Position numbers and translations under genes: made by a program. Of a DNA stretch of 64,000 bases, positions 43,987 to 53,533 are shown piece by piece. The notes beneath the pieces are model-generated. The model was not told the DNA's origin. It searched no databases and was given only the letters and a program-made list of their open reading frames with translations. The first letter of the stretch is position 1, and the number at the start of each line of letters is the position of its first letter. The stretch covers positions 124,001 to 188,000 of the forward strand of contig JADZDM010000012.1 in the NCBI GenBank assembly GCA_020851035.1, read 5' to 3'. Source of the DNA: Gemmatimonadaceae bacterium (lineage in GTDB: Bacteria > Gemmatimonadota > Gemmatimonadetes > Gemmatimonadales > Gemmatimonadaceae).

Positions 43987-44952
43987 ATGACCCGGCGCGC
44001 CCTCGTGACTGGTGGTGCCGGATTCATCGGGTCGCACGTCACCGACCTGTTCATTGCGAATGGCTACGACGTCACCATCCTCGACGACTTCTCGAGCGGA
44101 CGCGAGCAGAACGTGAACGCGAAGGCGACCGTCGTGCGCGACTCGATCGCCTCGCCGGCGGCAGCGCAGCTGGTGCGCGACGGGCGCTTCGACGTCATCT
44201 GCCACCTGGCGGCGCAGATCGACGTGCGGAAGAGCGTCGAGGACCCGGCCTGGGATGCCGCGCTCAACATCGGTGGCTCGCTCAACCTGCTCGAGGCCGT
44301 GCGCAAGTCGGGGCACCCGACCCGCTTCATTTTCTCGTCCAGCGGCGGGGCGCAGTACGGAGACCTGGTCGAGATCCCGACGGCGGAGACGGCGCAGAAG
44401 GATCCGCTCTCGCCGTACGGCATCGCGAAGCTCACGGTCGAGTACTACATGAGCTACTTCAGCCGCGTGCACGGCCTGGACACGGTGGCGCTGCGCTACG
44501 CGAACGTCTACGGCCCGCGCCAGGACCCGCACGGTGAGGCCGGCGTGGTGGCCATCTTCTGCCAGCGCATCCTCTCCGGCACGCCGCTCACCGCGTACGG
44601 CGACGGCCTGCAGACGCGCGACTACGTGTTCGTCGGCGACGTCGCGCGCGCGAACCTGCTGGCCGCAACGGCCACGCTCGATGCGCCGGGGCGCCTCGAC
44701 GATCGTGGCATCAACATCGGCACCGGCATCGAGACGAGCGTCGTGCAACTGGCCGAGGGACTGCAGCAGGCGGCATCCAGCGCGGTGCCGCTGCAGCATG
44801 CGCCGGCCCGCGCCGGGGAACAGCGTCGGTCGTGCATCGCGCACGCCAAGGCGTCGGCCGTCCTCGGCTGGACACCGCAGGTGCCGCTGGCGGACGGGCT
44901 CGCGGCCACGCTCGACTTCTTCCGCGCCCAGCGCGCACCCGCGGCGACATGA
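43987..44952 (+). CDS. galE: UDP-glucose 4-epimerase-like NAD-dependent epimerase
   Basis: A 321-residue extended SDR. The NAD loop is TGGAGFIGSHVTDLF. The active site has Ser in FSSSGGAQYG and YGIAK (YxxxK). RYANVYGPRQDPHGEAGVVA matches the GalE/UDP-sugar epimerase group of archaeal and Gram-positive type. It converts UDP-glucose/UDP-galactose or the N-acetyl forms for surface sugars. ATG 43987 lies after a 156-base stretch that holds no gene. tolQ begins 4 bases inside its end. Exact sugar not readable. Confidence 0.85.
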   Translation: MTRRALVTGGAGFIGSHVTDLFIANGYDVTILDDFSSGREQNVNAKATVVRDSIASPAAAQLVRDGRFDVICHLAAQIDVRKSVEDPAWDAALNIGGSLNLLEAVRKSGHPTRFIFSSSGGAQYGDLVEIPTAETAQKDPLSPYGIAKLTVEYYMSYFSRVHGLDTVALRYANVYGPRQDPHGEAGVVAIFCQRILSGTPLTAYGDGLQTRDYVFVGDVARANLLAATATLDAPGRLDDRGINIGTGIETSVVQLAEGLQQAASSAVPLQHAPARAGEQRRSCIAHAKASAVLGWTPQVPLADGLAATLDFFRAQRAPAAT

Positions 44953-45671
44953 TCCCCGTCGGCGTGCTCCTGCAGCTCCCGGCACAGCAGACTGGTTCGA
45001 TCTTCGGGCTCCTCGCCCATGGCACGCCGGTGTCGTGGGCCGTGCTGTTGCTGCTCCTGTGCCTGAGCGCCGTGAGCTGGACGATCATGGCGATGAAGTG
45101 GCGGGAATTCCGGTCGGTCCAGCTCGCGGCCGAGCCGCTGCTCGCCTACATGCCCGAGGCGGAGTCGTTCGCCGAGGCGGCGAGCCGTGCGAAGCTCGGT
45201 GTCGGGTCGCCGTATTACGCCGTGCTGCGTCGCGCCGACCGGTTCATGGTCGACACCCGTCCCGCGCTCGGGGGGACGCAGGAGCGGCAGGCCCGGTTGT
45301 CGCAGGCGCAGGTCGAGGCGCTGCAGATGTTGCTGGACAAGGAGGCCACCGGCGAACGTGACCGTCTGGAGCGCATGCTGCCCTGGCTGGCGACGATCGG
45401 GGCGGTCAGTCCGCTGATCGGCCTGCTCGGCACCGTGCTCGGTGTCATCAACGCCTTCCTCGGGGTGGCCGCCAGCGGGAGCGGGAACATCAGCGCGGTG
45501 GCGCCTGGCGTCGCGGAGGCACTGATCGCCACCGCACTCGCCCTGACGGTGGCGATCCCGGCGGTGTTCGCGTACAACCATTTCGCGAACCGGCTGAACC
45601 ACCTCACCAGTGCGCTGGATGCGTTCAGCACGGACGTGGTGGCCCTGCTCGTGCGCGACGGCCGGATCTGA
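44949..45671 (+). CDS. tolQ: Tol-Pal system protein TolQ
   Basis: A 240-residue MotA/TolQ/ExbB proton-channel subunit of the inner membrane. There are three membrane helices: about 27-48 (SWAVLLLLLCLSAVSWTIM), and a paired set in LATIGAVSPLIGLLGTVLGV and AEALIATALALTVAIPAVFA. The threonine and small-residue motifs of the channel are present. ATG overlaps the epimerase stop (ATGA). It is followed by tolR with a one-base overlap, so it belongs to the Tol-Pal cluster rather than ExbB. Confidence 0.92.
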   Translation: MIPVGVLLQLPAQQTGSIFGLLAHGTPVSWAVLLLLLCLSAVSWTIMAMKWREFRSVQLAAEPLLAYMPEAESFAEAASRAKLGVGSPYYAVLRRADRFMVDTRPALGGTQERQARLSQAQVEALQMLLDKEATGERDRLERMLPWLATIGAVSPLIGLLGTVLGVINAFLGVAASGSGNISAVAPGVAEALIATALALTVAIPAVFAYNHFANRLNHLTSALDAFSTDVVALLVRDGRI

Positions 45672-46084
45672 TGCGCTGGCATCGCGCGCGGCGCCGCACG
45701 CCGCTGAATGCGGAGATCAACGTCGTGAGCCTCATCGACGTGATGATGCTACTGATGATCATCTTCATGATCACGGCGCCGCTGCTCACCGGCGGCGTGG
45801 ACGTGAAGTTGCCGAAGGCGAACGTGCGGGCGTCGCAGGTGAACAACCCGATCATGATCACGATCACGCAGGACGGCGTGATCGTGCTCGAGAACGAGCG
45901 CGTGGCGCGCGATGAACTGCGCGGTGCGCTGGTGGCGCTGGCGGCGCGGGCGGGTTCGCGGACGATCTACCTCAAGGGGGATGAGGGGGCGGCCTACGGT
46001 GACGTGGTGCAGGTGCTCGCGATGCTGCGGGAAGTCGGGCTGCAGAACGTGAACCTCGTGGCCGAGTCCCAGTCGAGCCGATGA
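45671..46084 (+). CDS. tolR: Tol-Pal system protein TolR
   Basis: A 137-residue TolR/ExbD protein. A single membrane helix (residues 18-40) carries the proton-carrying aspartate in NVVSLIDVMMLLMIIFMI. The periplasmic domain contains PLLTGGVDVKLPKA and ends in a QVLAMLREVGLQNVNLVAE fold typical of the family. It overlaps tolQ by one base (TGATG) and tolA by four. With TolQ it powers TolA through the proton gradient. Confidence 0.93.
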   Translation: MRWHRARRRTPLNAEINVVSLIDVMMLLMIIFMITAPLLTGGVDVKLPKANVRASQVNNPIMITITQDGVIVLENERVARDELRGALVALAARAGSRTIYLKGDEGAAYGDVVQVLAMLREVGLQNVNLVAESQSSR

Positions 46085-46860
46085 CCGGCGCTGCCGCCCC
46101 CGCGCCGCCGGAGCGACGGCTGCCGCGGCCGCTGACTGCACGCACGGCGGCCGCGTGGTCGGTGGGCGGGCACGTGGCACTGCTCGTCGCGATGTTCGCG
46201 GCGACGCGGCTGGCGCTCCCGGCGCCACCGCCTCCGGCGTACAACGTGGAACTGGTGGCGGCACCGGCCGGCCCCCGGGCGCTCGGTGCGGTGCGGCAGG
46301 GGCCGTCTGCGCCGACGGCTCCAGCGGTCGAGGAGCCCGAGCCCGAGCCCGAGCCGGACCCTGCGCCGACCGCCCCCACTCGACTGCCCGCGGCCTCGCC
46401 GCGCACGCCGGCGGCGCGCACGCCCGACGTGTAGAAGCCGGTGACACCCGCGCGGACCACACCGGCCCGTGGTGGCGGTGACACGCCCGTGCCCGGCCGC
46501 ACCCCGGCCGGCGGCGGGCCCACCGGCGGACGTGGCACGGATGTCGCCACCGTGAAGGTGCCGGGGATCGCGTTCCCGTTCCCTGGGTACCTGCAGAACA
46601 TCACGCGCCAGATCGCCATCAACTTCAAGCCCCGCCCCGGCGTGGCACTGAAGGCCGAAGTCAGTTTCCTGATCCATCGTGACGGCTCCGTCTCCGATCT
46701 CCGCATGGTCTCGCGGTCAGGAACCTACGCCTTCGACCTCGAGTGCCTCGGCGCCGTGGAGGCAGTCGGCCAGCGCAAGTCGTTCGGTGCGCTGCCCGCG
46801 GGCTTTCGTGATGACGTGCTCCCCGTCGTCTTCAGCTTCGATCCCAGTGTCCTGAGGTGA
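46081..46860 (+). pseudogene. tolA: TolA/TonB-like protein interrupted by one in-frame amber codon
   Basis: The frame from ATG 46081 encodes a membrane anchor (WSVGGHVALLVAMFAATRLA) and a Pro/Glu-rich linker. It meets TAG at 46432-46434 and then continues in the same frame to 46860. The downstream part has the TonB/TolA-type C-terminal domain (VPGIAFPFPGYLQNITRQIA, IHRDGSVSDLRMVSRSG). Without the amber the protein would be 260 residues. The possibilities are a nonsense mutation, a sequencing error, readthrough, or two polypeptides with reinitiation at GTG 46441. tolQ, tolR, tolB, pal and cpoB around it are intact. Confidence 0.75.
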
Positions 46861-48152
46861 GTATCCGGTTCGTCCCTGACATGTCACGCGTCGTCCTGCG
46901 GGCCCTGGTCGCCAGTGCCGCTCTCGCCACACTGCTGCAGGCGCAGCCGGGCGTGCGCCTTGGCCTCATCTACGGCGAGGGCGGTGCGCGTCCCGGCATC
47001 TTCGTGCTCCCCGTCGCCGGGGCCGCCGGCGATTCACTGCGGACGATCGTCATGCGCGACCTCGACTTCGGCGACCGTGTGACGGTCCTGCCGAAGGCGA
47101 CCGCCCTGCGGGCCCCCGCGGCGGGTGGTGCGCTCGACTACGTGGCCGCCGGTCGCCTCGGCATCAACGGCGTGATCCAGCTCTCCCTCATCAGCGGCGG
47201 CGTGTCGGTCGTGCTGCACGACGTGGCGGGAAGGCAGGTGCTGCAGCGCCGCACCGTGACCCTGCCCGGCGCGCCGTACTCGGCGGCGTGGCGCATGGCG
47301 GCGCACGGCGTGAGCGACCAGTGCGAGGAGTGGATCAGCGGCGAGCGGGGGATCGCCGCGTCGCGCGTGGCGTACGTGGCGGATGGCCGCATCCACCTCA
47401 TCGACAGCGACGGCGCCAACGCCGTGCCCCTGACGCAGGTCGGCGCGCGGACACTCTCACCCTCCTTCCATCCGAGTGGCCAGTCGATCGTGTACGCCGC
47501 ACTCGAGCCCGCAGGCAGTGCGATCTACGTGACCGACCTGCGCGGGGCCTCGCGACGCGTGGTGCCGCCGAGTGGGCTCAACATCTCGCCGACGTTCACG
47601 CCGGCGGGCACGGCGATCGCCTACGCGCACGGTGACGACTTCGGCACCGAGATCTATCTCGTGGGAGCCGGTGGGGGCGTGCCGCGGCGGATCTCGATCG
47701 GCCGTGGCTCGGACAACACGTCGCCATCCTACAGTCCCGATGGCCGGCGCATCGCGTTCACATCGGGCCGGTCGGGCCGGCCCGATGTGTATATTGCCGA
47801 CGATGACGGCACCAACGCGGACCTGCTGGCGGCGCTCTCCTCGTCGCAGGGGTATCGCTCCAGTCCCGACTGGTCACCTGACGGCCGGGCGATCGTGTTC
47901 CAGTCCCAGATCGGCGGACGATTCCAGGTGATGATGATCTCGCTGCGTGACCGCACGGTGAAGCAGCTCACCGCCGATGCCTCGAACGAGGATCCGGCGT
48001 GGGCGGCGGATGCGCGGCATGTGGTGGTGAGCTCGACACGGAGCGGCGTGCGCCAGCTGTGGGTGCTGGACACCGAGACGGGCCGGGCACGACAGCTGAC
48101 CGCTGGCGGTGGCGCGCGCCTGGCGGCGTGGTCCCCGCGGCTGATCCGATGA
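46857..48152 (+). CDS. tolB: Tol-Pal system translocation protein TolB
   Basis: A 431-residue periplasmic protein. A signal peptide lies near VLRALVASAALATLLQAQ. An N-terminal D1 domain (about 30-165) precedes a six-bladed propeller of WD40-like PD40 repeats (SPSFHPSGQSIVY, SPTFTPAGTAIAYAH, SPSYSPDGRRIAFTSGRSG, SPDWSPDGRAIVFQS). TolB links Pal to the inner-membrane proteins. The start GTG 46857 overlaps the previous stop (GTGA); an ATG at 46881 would give the signal peptide more directly. Confidence 0.93.
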   Translation: MSIRFVPDMSRVVLRALVASAALATLLQAQPGVRLGLIYGEGGARPGIFVLPVAGAAGDSLRTIVMRDLDFGDRVTVLPKATALRAPAAGGALDYVAAGRLGINGVIQLSLISGGVSVVLHDVAGRQVLQRRTVTLPGAPYSAAWRMAAHGVSDQCEEWISGERGIAASRVAYVADGRIHLIDSDGANAVPLTQVGARTLSPSFHPSGQSIVYAALEPAGSAIYVTDLRGASRRVVPPSGLNISPTFTPAGTAIAYAHGDDFGTEIYLVGAGGGVPRRISIGRGSDNTSPSYSPDGRRIAFTSGRSGRPDVYIADDDGTNADLLAALSSSQGYRSSPDWSPDGRAIVFQSQIGGRFQVMMISLRDRTVKQLTADASNEDPAWAADARHVVVSSTRSGVRQLWVLDTETGRARQLTAGGGARLAAWSPRLIR

Positions 48153-48192
48153 ACCTGTGGTTCGAGTCCCCTCAATGTCTCCGGAGTCTGTG

Positions 48193-48792
48193 ATGAATGG
48201 TCGCCACCTTGGCGCAGCGCTCGTGCTCACCTCCCTCGCGCTCGGCGCGTGCCGCAAGAAGCCGGTCCCCGTGGCGCCGGTCCCGGTGACGGGCACCACG
48301 GCGCCCGCGATCGACGACGGCGCCGCACGCCGTGCCCGGGAGCAGTTCGTCCGTGATTCGCTCGCGCGCGCGCGCACCGACAGCATCGCCCGCGCCGCCT
48401 CCAGTGCCGAGTCGGCGAACCTGCGCGCGTTGCTCGAGGCGGCGGTGCTGTTCGAGTACGACGCCTCGGAGATCACCGAGCCGGCGCGCGCGACGCTCGA
48501 CGCCAAGCTCCCGATCCTGCGCACGAACATGGGCCTGCGCATCCGCATCTCCGGGCACACGGACTCGCGCGGGAGCGACGAGTACAACCTGGCGCTCGGC
48601 CTGCGCCGCGCGGCCTCCACGCGGAAGTACCTGTCCGACCGTGGCATCGCCGCTGACCGCATCGACATCGTGTCGTTCGGCGAGGAGCGCCCCGCCGCCG
48701 CCGGTGAGGATGACGGCGCGTTCGCACAGAACCGGCGCGCGGAGTTCGAGATCCTGGCCGGCGGCGAGTCGCTGCGGGTGCCGCCGCGATGA
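48193..48792 (+). CDS. pal: Peptidoglycan-associated lipoprotein Pal
   Basis: A 199-residue OmpA-family lipoprotein. The signal ends at LALGAC. The peptidoglycan-binding domain holds LFEYDASEITEPARATLDAK and SGHTDSRGSDEYNLALGLRR, with the Asp and Arg that contact diaminopimelate. ATG 48193 is preceded by GGAG (48183-48186). It tethers the outer membrane to the cell wall and binds TolB. The stop overlaps cpoB (ATGA). Confidence 0.94.
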   Translation: MNGRHLGAALVLTSLALGACRKKPVPVAPVPVTGTTAPAIDDGAARRAREQFVRDSLARARTDSIARAASSAESANLRALLEAAVLFEYDASEITEPARATLDAKLPILRTNMGLRIRISGHTDSRGSDEYNLALGLRRAASTRKYLSDRGIAADRIDIVSFGEERPAAAGEDDGAFAQNRRAEFEILAGGESLRVPPR

Positions 48793-49688
48793 TCGCGCGC
48801 CGCCTGCCCGTTGCCGTGCTGGGCGCACTGGTGCTGTCGGCCTGCGTCGCCACGAAGCAGGATGTGCTGCTGCTGCAGGCCGACCTGAAGGCCGCGCGCT
48901 CGGAGTACGCCTTCCGCGACTCGTTGCGCCGGACGCAGTTCGACAGCGTGATCCGCACCATGGTCATCCTGAACGACTCCATCCGTGGCCTGAAGGGCGA
49001 GCTGGCCGCGTTCCAGGGCAACGTGCTGGGCGACCTCTTCAAGGTGCGTGATGGCCTGATCGAGATCCGGGCACTCACCGGCCAGAGCCAGTCGCGCATC
49101 ACCGAGCTCCGGGCGGAACTCGAGCAGCGCAATTCCATCATGCAGTCCCAGCCGCCGGCGCCGGTCACGCCGCCCACCGGCGGCGTGACGCCGCCAGTGC
49201 GCCCCCCGGAGACTGCCGCGCCGGCGCCGACGGGCTCCGCCGGCGCGTCGACCGGGGCAGGGGCGACCCTGCCGGCCAGCGCGCCCGCCACGGCGCCTGC
49301 GACCGCGGCGCCCGGTCCGAACCAGCTCTACACCATGGCCCTCGACCAGCTGCGGCGCGGGAGCACCGGCGCCGCCCGGGCGGGATTCAGCGACTTCCTC
49401 GTGCAGTATCCGCAGCACGAGCGGGCGGGCGACGCGCAGTACTACATCGCCGAGACCCTCGAGCGCGACACGAAGCCGATCGACGCCGAGGCCGCCTACC
49501 TGAGCGTCTACACGCGCTTTCCGCGGTCCGAGAAGGCACCGACCGCCATGTTCAAGCGCGCCGCCCTGCTGCGCACCCAGAACAAGCCTGACAAGGCCCG
49601 CGAGGTGCTCGACCTGCTCGTCCGCACCTATCCGCGGAGTGACGAGGCGGACCTCGCCCGCGAGCGCCTGCGCGCGCCGGCGCCCTGA
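48789..49688 (+). CDS. cpoB: Tol-Pal system protein CpoB/YbgF
   Basis: A 299-residue envelope protein. The signal ends in lipobox LVLSAC, so here it looks like a lipoprotein. A coiled-coil region (about 20-115; LRAELEQRNSIMQ) is followed by a Pro/Ala/Thr linker (120-180) and TPR repeats (MALDQLRRGSTGAARAGFSD, AGDAQYYIAETLERD, KAPTAMFKRAALLRTQNKPD). Architecture matches CpoB, which coordinates Tol with peptidoglycan synthesis at division. ATG overlaps the pal stop. E. coli CpoB is soluble, so the lipobox is a difference. Confidence 0.9.
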   Translation: MIARRLPVAVLGALVLSACVATKQDVLLLQADLKAARSEYAFRDSLRRTQFDSVIRTMVILNDSIRGLKGELAAFQGNVLGDLFKVRDGLIEIRALTGQSQSRITELRAELEQRNSIMQSQPPAPVTPPTGGVTPPVRPPETAAPAPTGSAGASTGAGATLPASAPATAPATAAPGPNQLYTMALDQLRRGSTGAARAGFSDFLVQYPQHERAGDAQYYIAETLERDTKPIDAEAAYLSVYTRFPRSEKAPTAMFKRAALLRTQNKPDKAREVLDLLVRTYPRSDEADLARERLRAPAP

Positions 49689-49703
49689 CCGCCGGCGGGC
49701 CCG

Positions 49704-50474
49704 ATGAGTGACATGCCGTTCCTGGACCACCTGGAGGAGCTGCGACAGCGGCTCCTCAAGATCGTGGTGGCCGTCACGCTCTGCGTCGCCATCGGGTTCG
49801 TGCTCGTGATCAAGTTCGACTTCATCAACATCCTCGAGCGCCCGATCCTGCCGTACCTCGACGGGCGCACGCTGATCTTCACGCATCCCGGCGACTCGTT
49901 CTCGATCGTGATGCAGGTGTCGTTCGGGCTCGGCTTCGCGCTCGCCGCGCCGGTCATGCTCTACCAGCTCTGGGCCTTCCTCTCGCCGGCCCTGTACAAG
50001 CACGAGAAGAAGGTCGTCATCCCGCTGCTCTTCGCGGCCACCTGCCTCTTCATGATGGGGGCCGCGCTGGCGTACTTCTTCGTGCTGCCGTTCGCGCTCA
50101 AGTTCCTGATGGACTTCCAGACGGCGTCGCTCACGCCGATGATCACCGCGCGTGACTACTTCGACTTCGCCACCTCGCTCGCGCTGAGCATGGGGGCGGT
50201 CTTCGAGCTGCCGATCCTTCTCGTCGGGCTGACGGCGCTCGGGATCATCACGCCGGCACAGCTCCGGCAGTTCCGGCGCCACGCGCTGGTGGCCTCGTTC
50301 GCGGGGGCGGCGATCATCACCCCGGGCGACCTGATCACGACCACGGTGATGCTCGCCGTGCCGCTCTACGCCCTCTACGAGGTCAGCATCATCGCCAGCG
50401 CCCTGGTCTTCCGCCGCCGCGAGCGGCGTCGCCTCGCCTCGGACGCGGGGCAGGATGTCGAGGTGCTGGCGTAG
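49704..50474 (+). CDS. tatC: Twin-arginine translocase subunit TatC
   Basis: A 256-residue multispanning membrane protein that binds twin-arginine signal peptides. FLDHLEELRQRLLKI carries the conserved Glu of the N-terminal region. Six hydrophobic helices follow, with FLSPALYKHEKKVVIPLL, MGAVFELPILLVGLTALGII and ITPGDLITTTVMLAVPLYALYE as family hallmarks. It lies 15 bases after cpoB, while tatA is 7 kb downstream. The lptD start overlaps its last base. Confidence 0.96.
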   Translation: MSDMPFLDHLEELRQRLLKIVVAVTLCVAIGFVLVIKFDFINILERPILPYLDGRTLIFTHPGDSFSIVMQVSFGLGFALAAPVMLYQLWAFLSPALYKHEKKVVIPLLFAATCLFMMGAALAYFFVLPFALKFLMDFQTASLTPMITARDYFDFATSLALSMGAVFELPILLVGLTALGIITPAQLRQFRRHALVASFAGAAIITPGDLITTTVMLAVPLYALYEVSIIASALVFRRRERRRLASDAGQDVEVLA

Positions 50475-53400
50475 TGCGGCGGGTCGCCTCACTGGCCTTC
50501 CTCCTCACGGCGATTGCGGCACCGCTGCGGGCACAGCAGGGCCCCCCGCCGGTGCGGCGTGACACGCTGCCGCGCGCCGGCGCCGCGTCCGACACACTGC
50601 GTCGCGCCGGCCGGGACAGCGCCCGCACGGCACGTGACTCGGCCGCCCGCGATTCCCTGCCGAAGGAGCTCGTGAAGTGGGCCGAGACGGATGCGGTGAT
50701 CGATTCCCTGCTGGCGAAGACCGGCTACACCGTGACCCGGTTCCAGGGGCGGTCCATCACGTTCGATGCCCAGCGGAAGCTGCTCACGCTGATCCGTGAC
50801 GACAGCGCGCGTGCCGCGATCGGGCGTGACCGGACGATCATGGTCAGCGACACCATCGTGTACGACGACTCCAGCAAGGTCGTGCGGGCCCGTGGCGTTG
50901 AGAACGTGCTCCGCGACCCGGCCCGGGGCGGGGATGACGTCGTCTCGCGCGGGACCATGTACTACAACACCACCGAGCGCCGCGGCACCGTCGGCTACGT
51001 GCGCACGACCATCGAGAGCGGCCAGAAGTACTTCGTGGATGCGCAGAGTGCCGGCTTCGCGAACGACAGCCTCGGCGTCGAGGCCGCGTTCTTCGGGCGT
51101 GGCGGCACGATCACCACCTGCGACGACTCGCTGCCGCACTACCACTTCAGCTCGCGGGAGCTGAAGCTGGTGAAGGGCAAGATCGCCGTCGGCCGGCCGG
51201 GGGTGCTCTACGTCTACGACGTGCCCGTGTTCTGGCTGCCGTTCTACTTCCAGGACGTGCGCTCCGGCCGCCGCAGCGGGATGCTCAGCCCCCGGCTCGG
51301 CTTCACGGAGATCGTGCGCAACGGGCCGCTCTACCGGCGCACCGTGGAGAACGTCGGCTGGTACTTCAACCTCGACGACTACCAGGACGTGCAGGCCTGG
51401 GTGGACTGGCGCAGCGGCGCCAACATCGACCCCCGCAACCCGTCCGACTTCGGCTTCACCCGCTACAACATCCAGTGGCGCTACAACTGGCTCCGCCGCT
51501 TCCTGAACGGCAGCGTCGGCACCTCGTACCAGACGCTGAGCAACGGCAGCACGAACCTGAACGTCCAGCTCAGCCACCAGCAGCGGTTCTCGCGGAAGAC
51601 GACGTTCAACAGCTCGATCAACTACGTCTCCAACACGGCGGTGCAGCGGACGACCGCCTTCAACCCGGCGGCCACGCAGGCGACCTTCGCCTCGCGCGCG
51701 AACTACGCGACCGCCGTCGGCCCGTTCTCGGTGTCGCTTGGCGCCAGCCGCACGCAGTACACCGGCCGCCCGCAAGTGGACCAGACGCTGCCGAGCCTGA
51801 GCATCACGACGGCCCCCATCGCGGTTGGTGACTGGCTGACCTGGACGCCGAACTTCCGCGCCGAGGATTCGCGGATCTCGAACCAGCAGGGCAACGGGCA
51901 GGCGACCTACCGCTACCAGGTGGATGCCACCGGCCGCGTCGACAGCCTGGCGCTGCCGCTCAACAACCGCCGCAGCACCCTCGCGTTCGACACGCCGCTC
52001 CAGGTCTTCGGATTCAGCCTGCAGAACTCGTTCGAGGTCAGTGACGTCGCCAACACGGGCACGACACCGAAGACCATCGAGCAGATCGTCGATCGCGGCG
52101 GCGGTGTCTTCGACACGACCCAGGCGGTGCGGTACTTCAACGGCTACACCGAGACGAACCTCGACTGGCGGACGAGCTTCAACCTCCCCTCGTTCAGCCG
52201 CGGCAAGTGGAACGTGGCGCCCAGCATCCAGTTCGCGAACGTGGACCCGGGCCCGTTCTGGGTGCGCTCGTCGCTGTCCGGCGGACGGTTCGTCGCGCAG
52301 AGCAAGCGCCCGAGCTTCAACCTGGGCATCTCCCCCACGCTCTTCGGCTTCTTCCCGGGTCTCGGTCCGGTGACACGCATCCGCCACTCCATCCAGCCGG
52401 CGCTCTCGTGGTCCATCGCACCGCGCGGCACCGTCAGCAACGAGTACCTCCGGGCCATCAACCGCTACAGCAAGGGCTACAACGGCGCCCTCCCGCAGAA
52501 CGTGCTCACGCTGAGCCTCTCGCAGAACGTGGAGGTGAAGCTCAGGGCACCGGCCGACAGCGCCCGCGATGCGGGCCGGAAGGTGCGTGCGCTGAGCATC
52601 CAGACCGACGCCATCTCGTACAACTTCCTCCAGTACCAGGACATCCGGAAGCGCTCGCTGACGCCGGAGAAGGTCTCGAGGTTCTCGGGCCTCACCAGCT
52701 CCAACTGGGGCCTGGGCCTGCGGTCCGACTTCCTGCCCGGCTTCGACTTCAGCACCCGCTTCTCGCTCTTCCAGGGCAACCCGATCTCCGACACGGCGGT
52801 GTTCAAACCCTATCGCGAGGAGGTCCGTGCGTCGCTGCGGCTCGACCGCACCACCGGTGTCATCCAGTGGCTCAACCGCCTCCTCGGCGGGGGGGAGTTC
52901 CGGCCGGCGCGGAGCAACATGACCGCCGCCGACTCGATGATCGCGCGGAACGACTCGAACTCGATGCAGGGGATCAACCGGGGGCTGAACGGCAACCAGA
53001 TCCGCCCGAGCTACGGCGCGATCCCGAGCGGGCAGGGGTGGTCGGTCAACCTCTCCTATTCGTCCACGCGCCAGCGGCCACCGGTGGGGACGAACGTCAT
53101 CGCCCTCCCGCCCGTCGAGGAGCGCTGCGCGGCGCTCCTCCAGGGCAACGTGAACCCGTTCGTGGTCCAGGACTGCATCAACCGCAACGGCGTCTACCCC
53201 GGCGTCGACAACAGCTCCATCTACACCGGCCTCGGGTCCCCCATCATCATCAGCCCGCCGCTCCGGTCGCTCCAGGTCCAGACCAGCTTCAACGTCACGC
53301 CGAAGTGGGCCATGCAGTACTCGACCACCTATGACGCCGTGCGGTCACAGTTCGCCGCCCAGACGGTCTCCCTGCAGCGCGAACTGCATGACTGGCGGGC

Positions 53401-53533
53401 GATCTTCAACTTCACCCAGTCACCGAACGGCAACTTCGCCTTCTCGTTCTTCATCGCCCTGAAGGCCCAGCCCGACCTGAAGTTCGACTTCAACCAGCAG
53501 AGCACCCGACGCCTGGCCGGCACGACGCGCTGA
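50474..53533 (+). CDS. lptD: LPS-assembly outer-membrane protein LptD
   Basis: A 1019-residue protein inserting lipopolysaccharide into the outer membrane. A signal peptide (FLLTAIAAPLRAQQ) is followed by an OstA-type beta-taco (about 90-250; SDTIVYDDSSKVVRARGVE, GTVGYVRTTIESGQKYFVDA). The junction motif VFWLPFYFQDVRSGRRSGM leads into a large barrel rich in Asn, Ser, Gly and aromatic residues. It is longer than E. coli LptD (784). GTG overlaps the tatC TAG by one base. The long N-terminal Arg/Asp/Ser-rich stretch (25-60) is unusual. Confidence 0.9.
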   Translation: MRRVASLAFLLTAIAAPLRAQQGPPPVRRDTLPRAGAASDTLRRAGRDSARTARDSAARDSLPKELVKWAETDAVIDSLLAKTGYTVTRFQGRSITFDAQRKLLTLIRDDSARAAIGRDRTIMVSDTIVYDDSSKVVRARGVENVLRDPARGGDDVVSRGTMYYNTTERRGTVGYVRTTIESGQKYFVDAQSAGFANDSLGVEAAFFGRGGTITTCDDSLPHYHFSSRELKLVKGKIAVGRPGVLYVYDVPVFWLPFYFQDVRSGRRSGMLSPRLGFTEIVRNGPLYRRTVENVGWYFNLDDYQDVQAWVDWRSGANIDPRNPSDFGFTRYNIQWRYNWLRRFLNGSVGTSYQTLSNGSTNLNVQLSHQQRFSRKTTFNSSINYVSNTAVQRTTAFNPAATQATFASRANYATAVGPFSVSLGASRTQYTGRPQVDQTLPSLSITTAPIAVGDWLTWTPNFRAEDSRISNQQGNGQATYRYQVDATGRVDSLALPLNNRRSTLAFDTPLQVFGFSLQNSFEVSDVANTGTTPKTIEQIVDRGGGVFDTTQAVRYFNGYTETNLDWRTSFNLPSFSRGKWNVAPSIQFANVDPGPFWVRSSLSGGRFVAQSKRPSFNLGISPTLFGFFPGLGPVTRIRHSIQPALSWSIAPRGTVSNEYLRAINRYSKGYNGALPQNVLTLSLSQNVEVKLRAPADSARDAGRKVRALSIQTDAISYNFLQYQDIRKRSLTPEKVSRFSGLTSSNWGLGLRSDFLPGFDFSTRFSLFQGNPISDTAVFKPYREEVRASLRLDRTTGVIQWLNRLLGGGEFRPARSNMTAADSMIARNDSNSMQGINRGLNGNQIRPSYGAIPSGQGWSVNLSYSSTRQRPPVGTNVIALPPVEERCAALLQGNVNPFVVQDCINRNGVYPGVDNSSIYTGLGSPIIISPPLRSLQVQTSFNVTPKWAMQYSTTYDAVRSQFAAQTVSLQRELHDWRAIFNFTQSPNGNFAFSFFIALKAQPDLKFDFNQQSTRRLAGTTR

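Noticed and set aside
44255-44985. Minus-strand open frames across the epimerase and tolQ
   Set aside because: They are shadows of plus-strand genes with full family motifs, and no promoter or ribosome binding site supports them.
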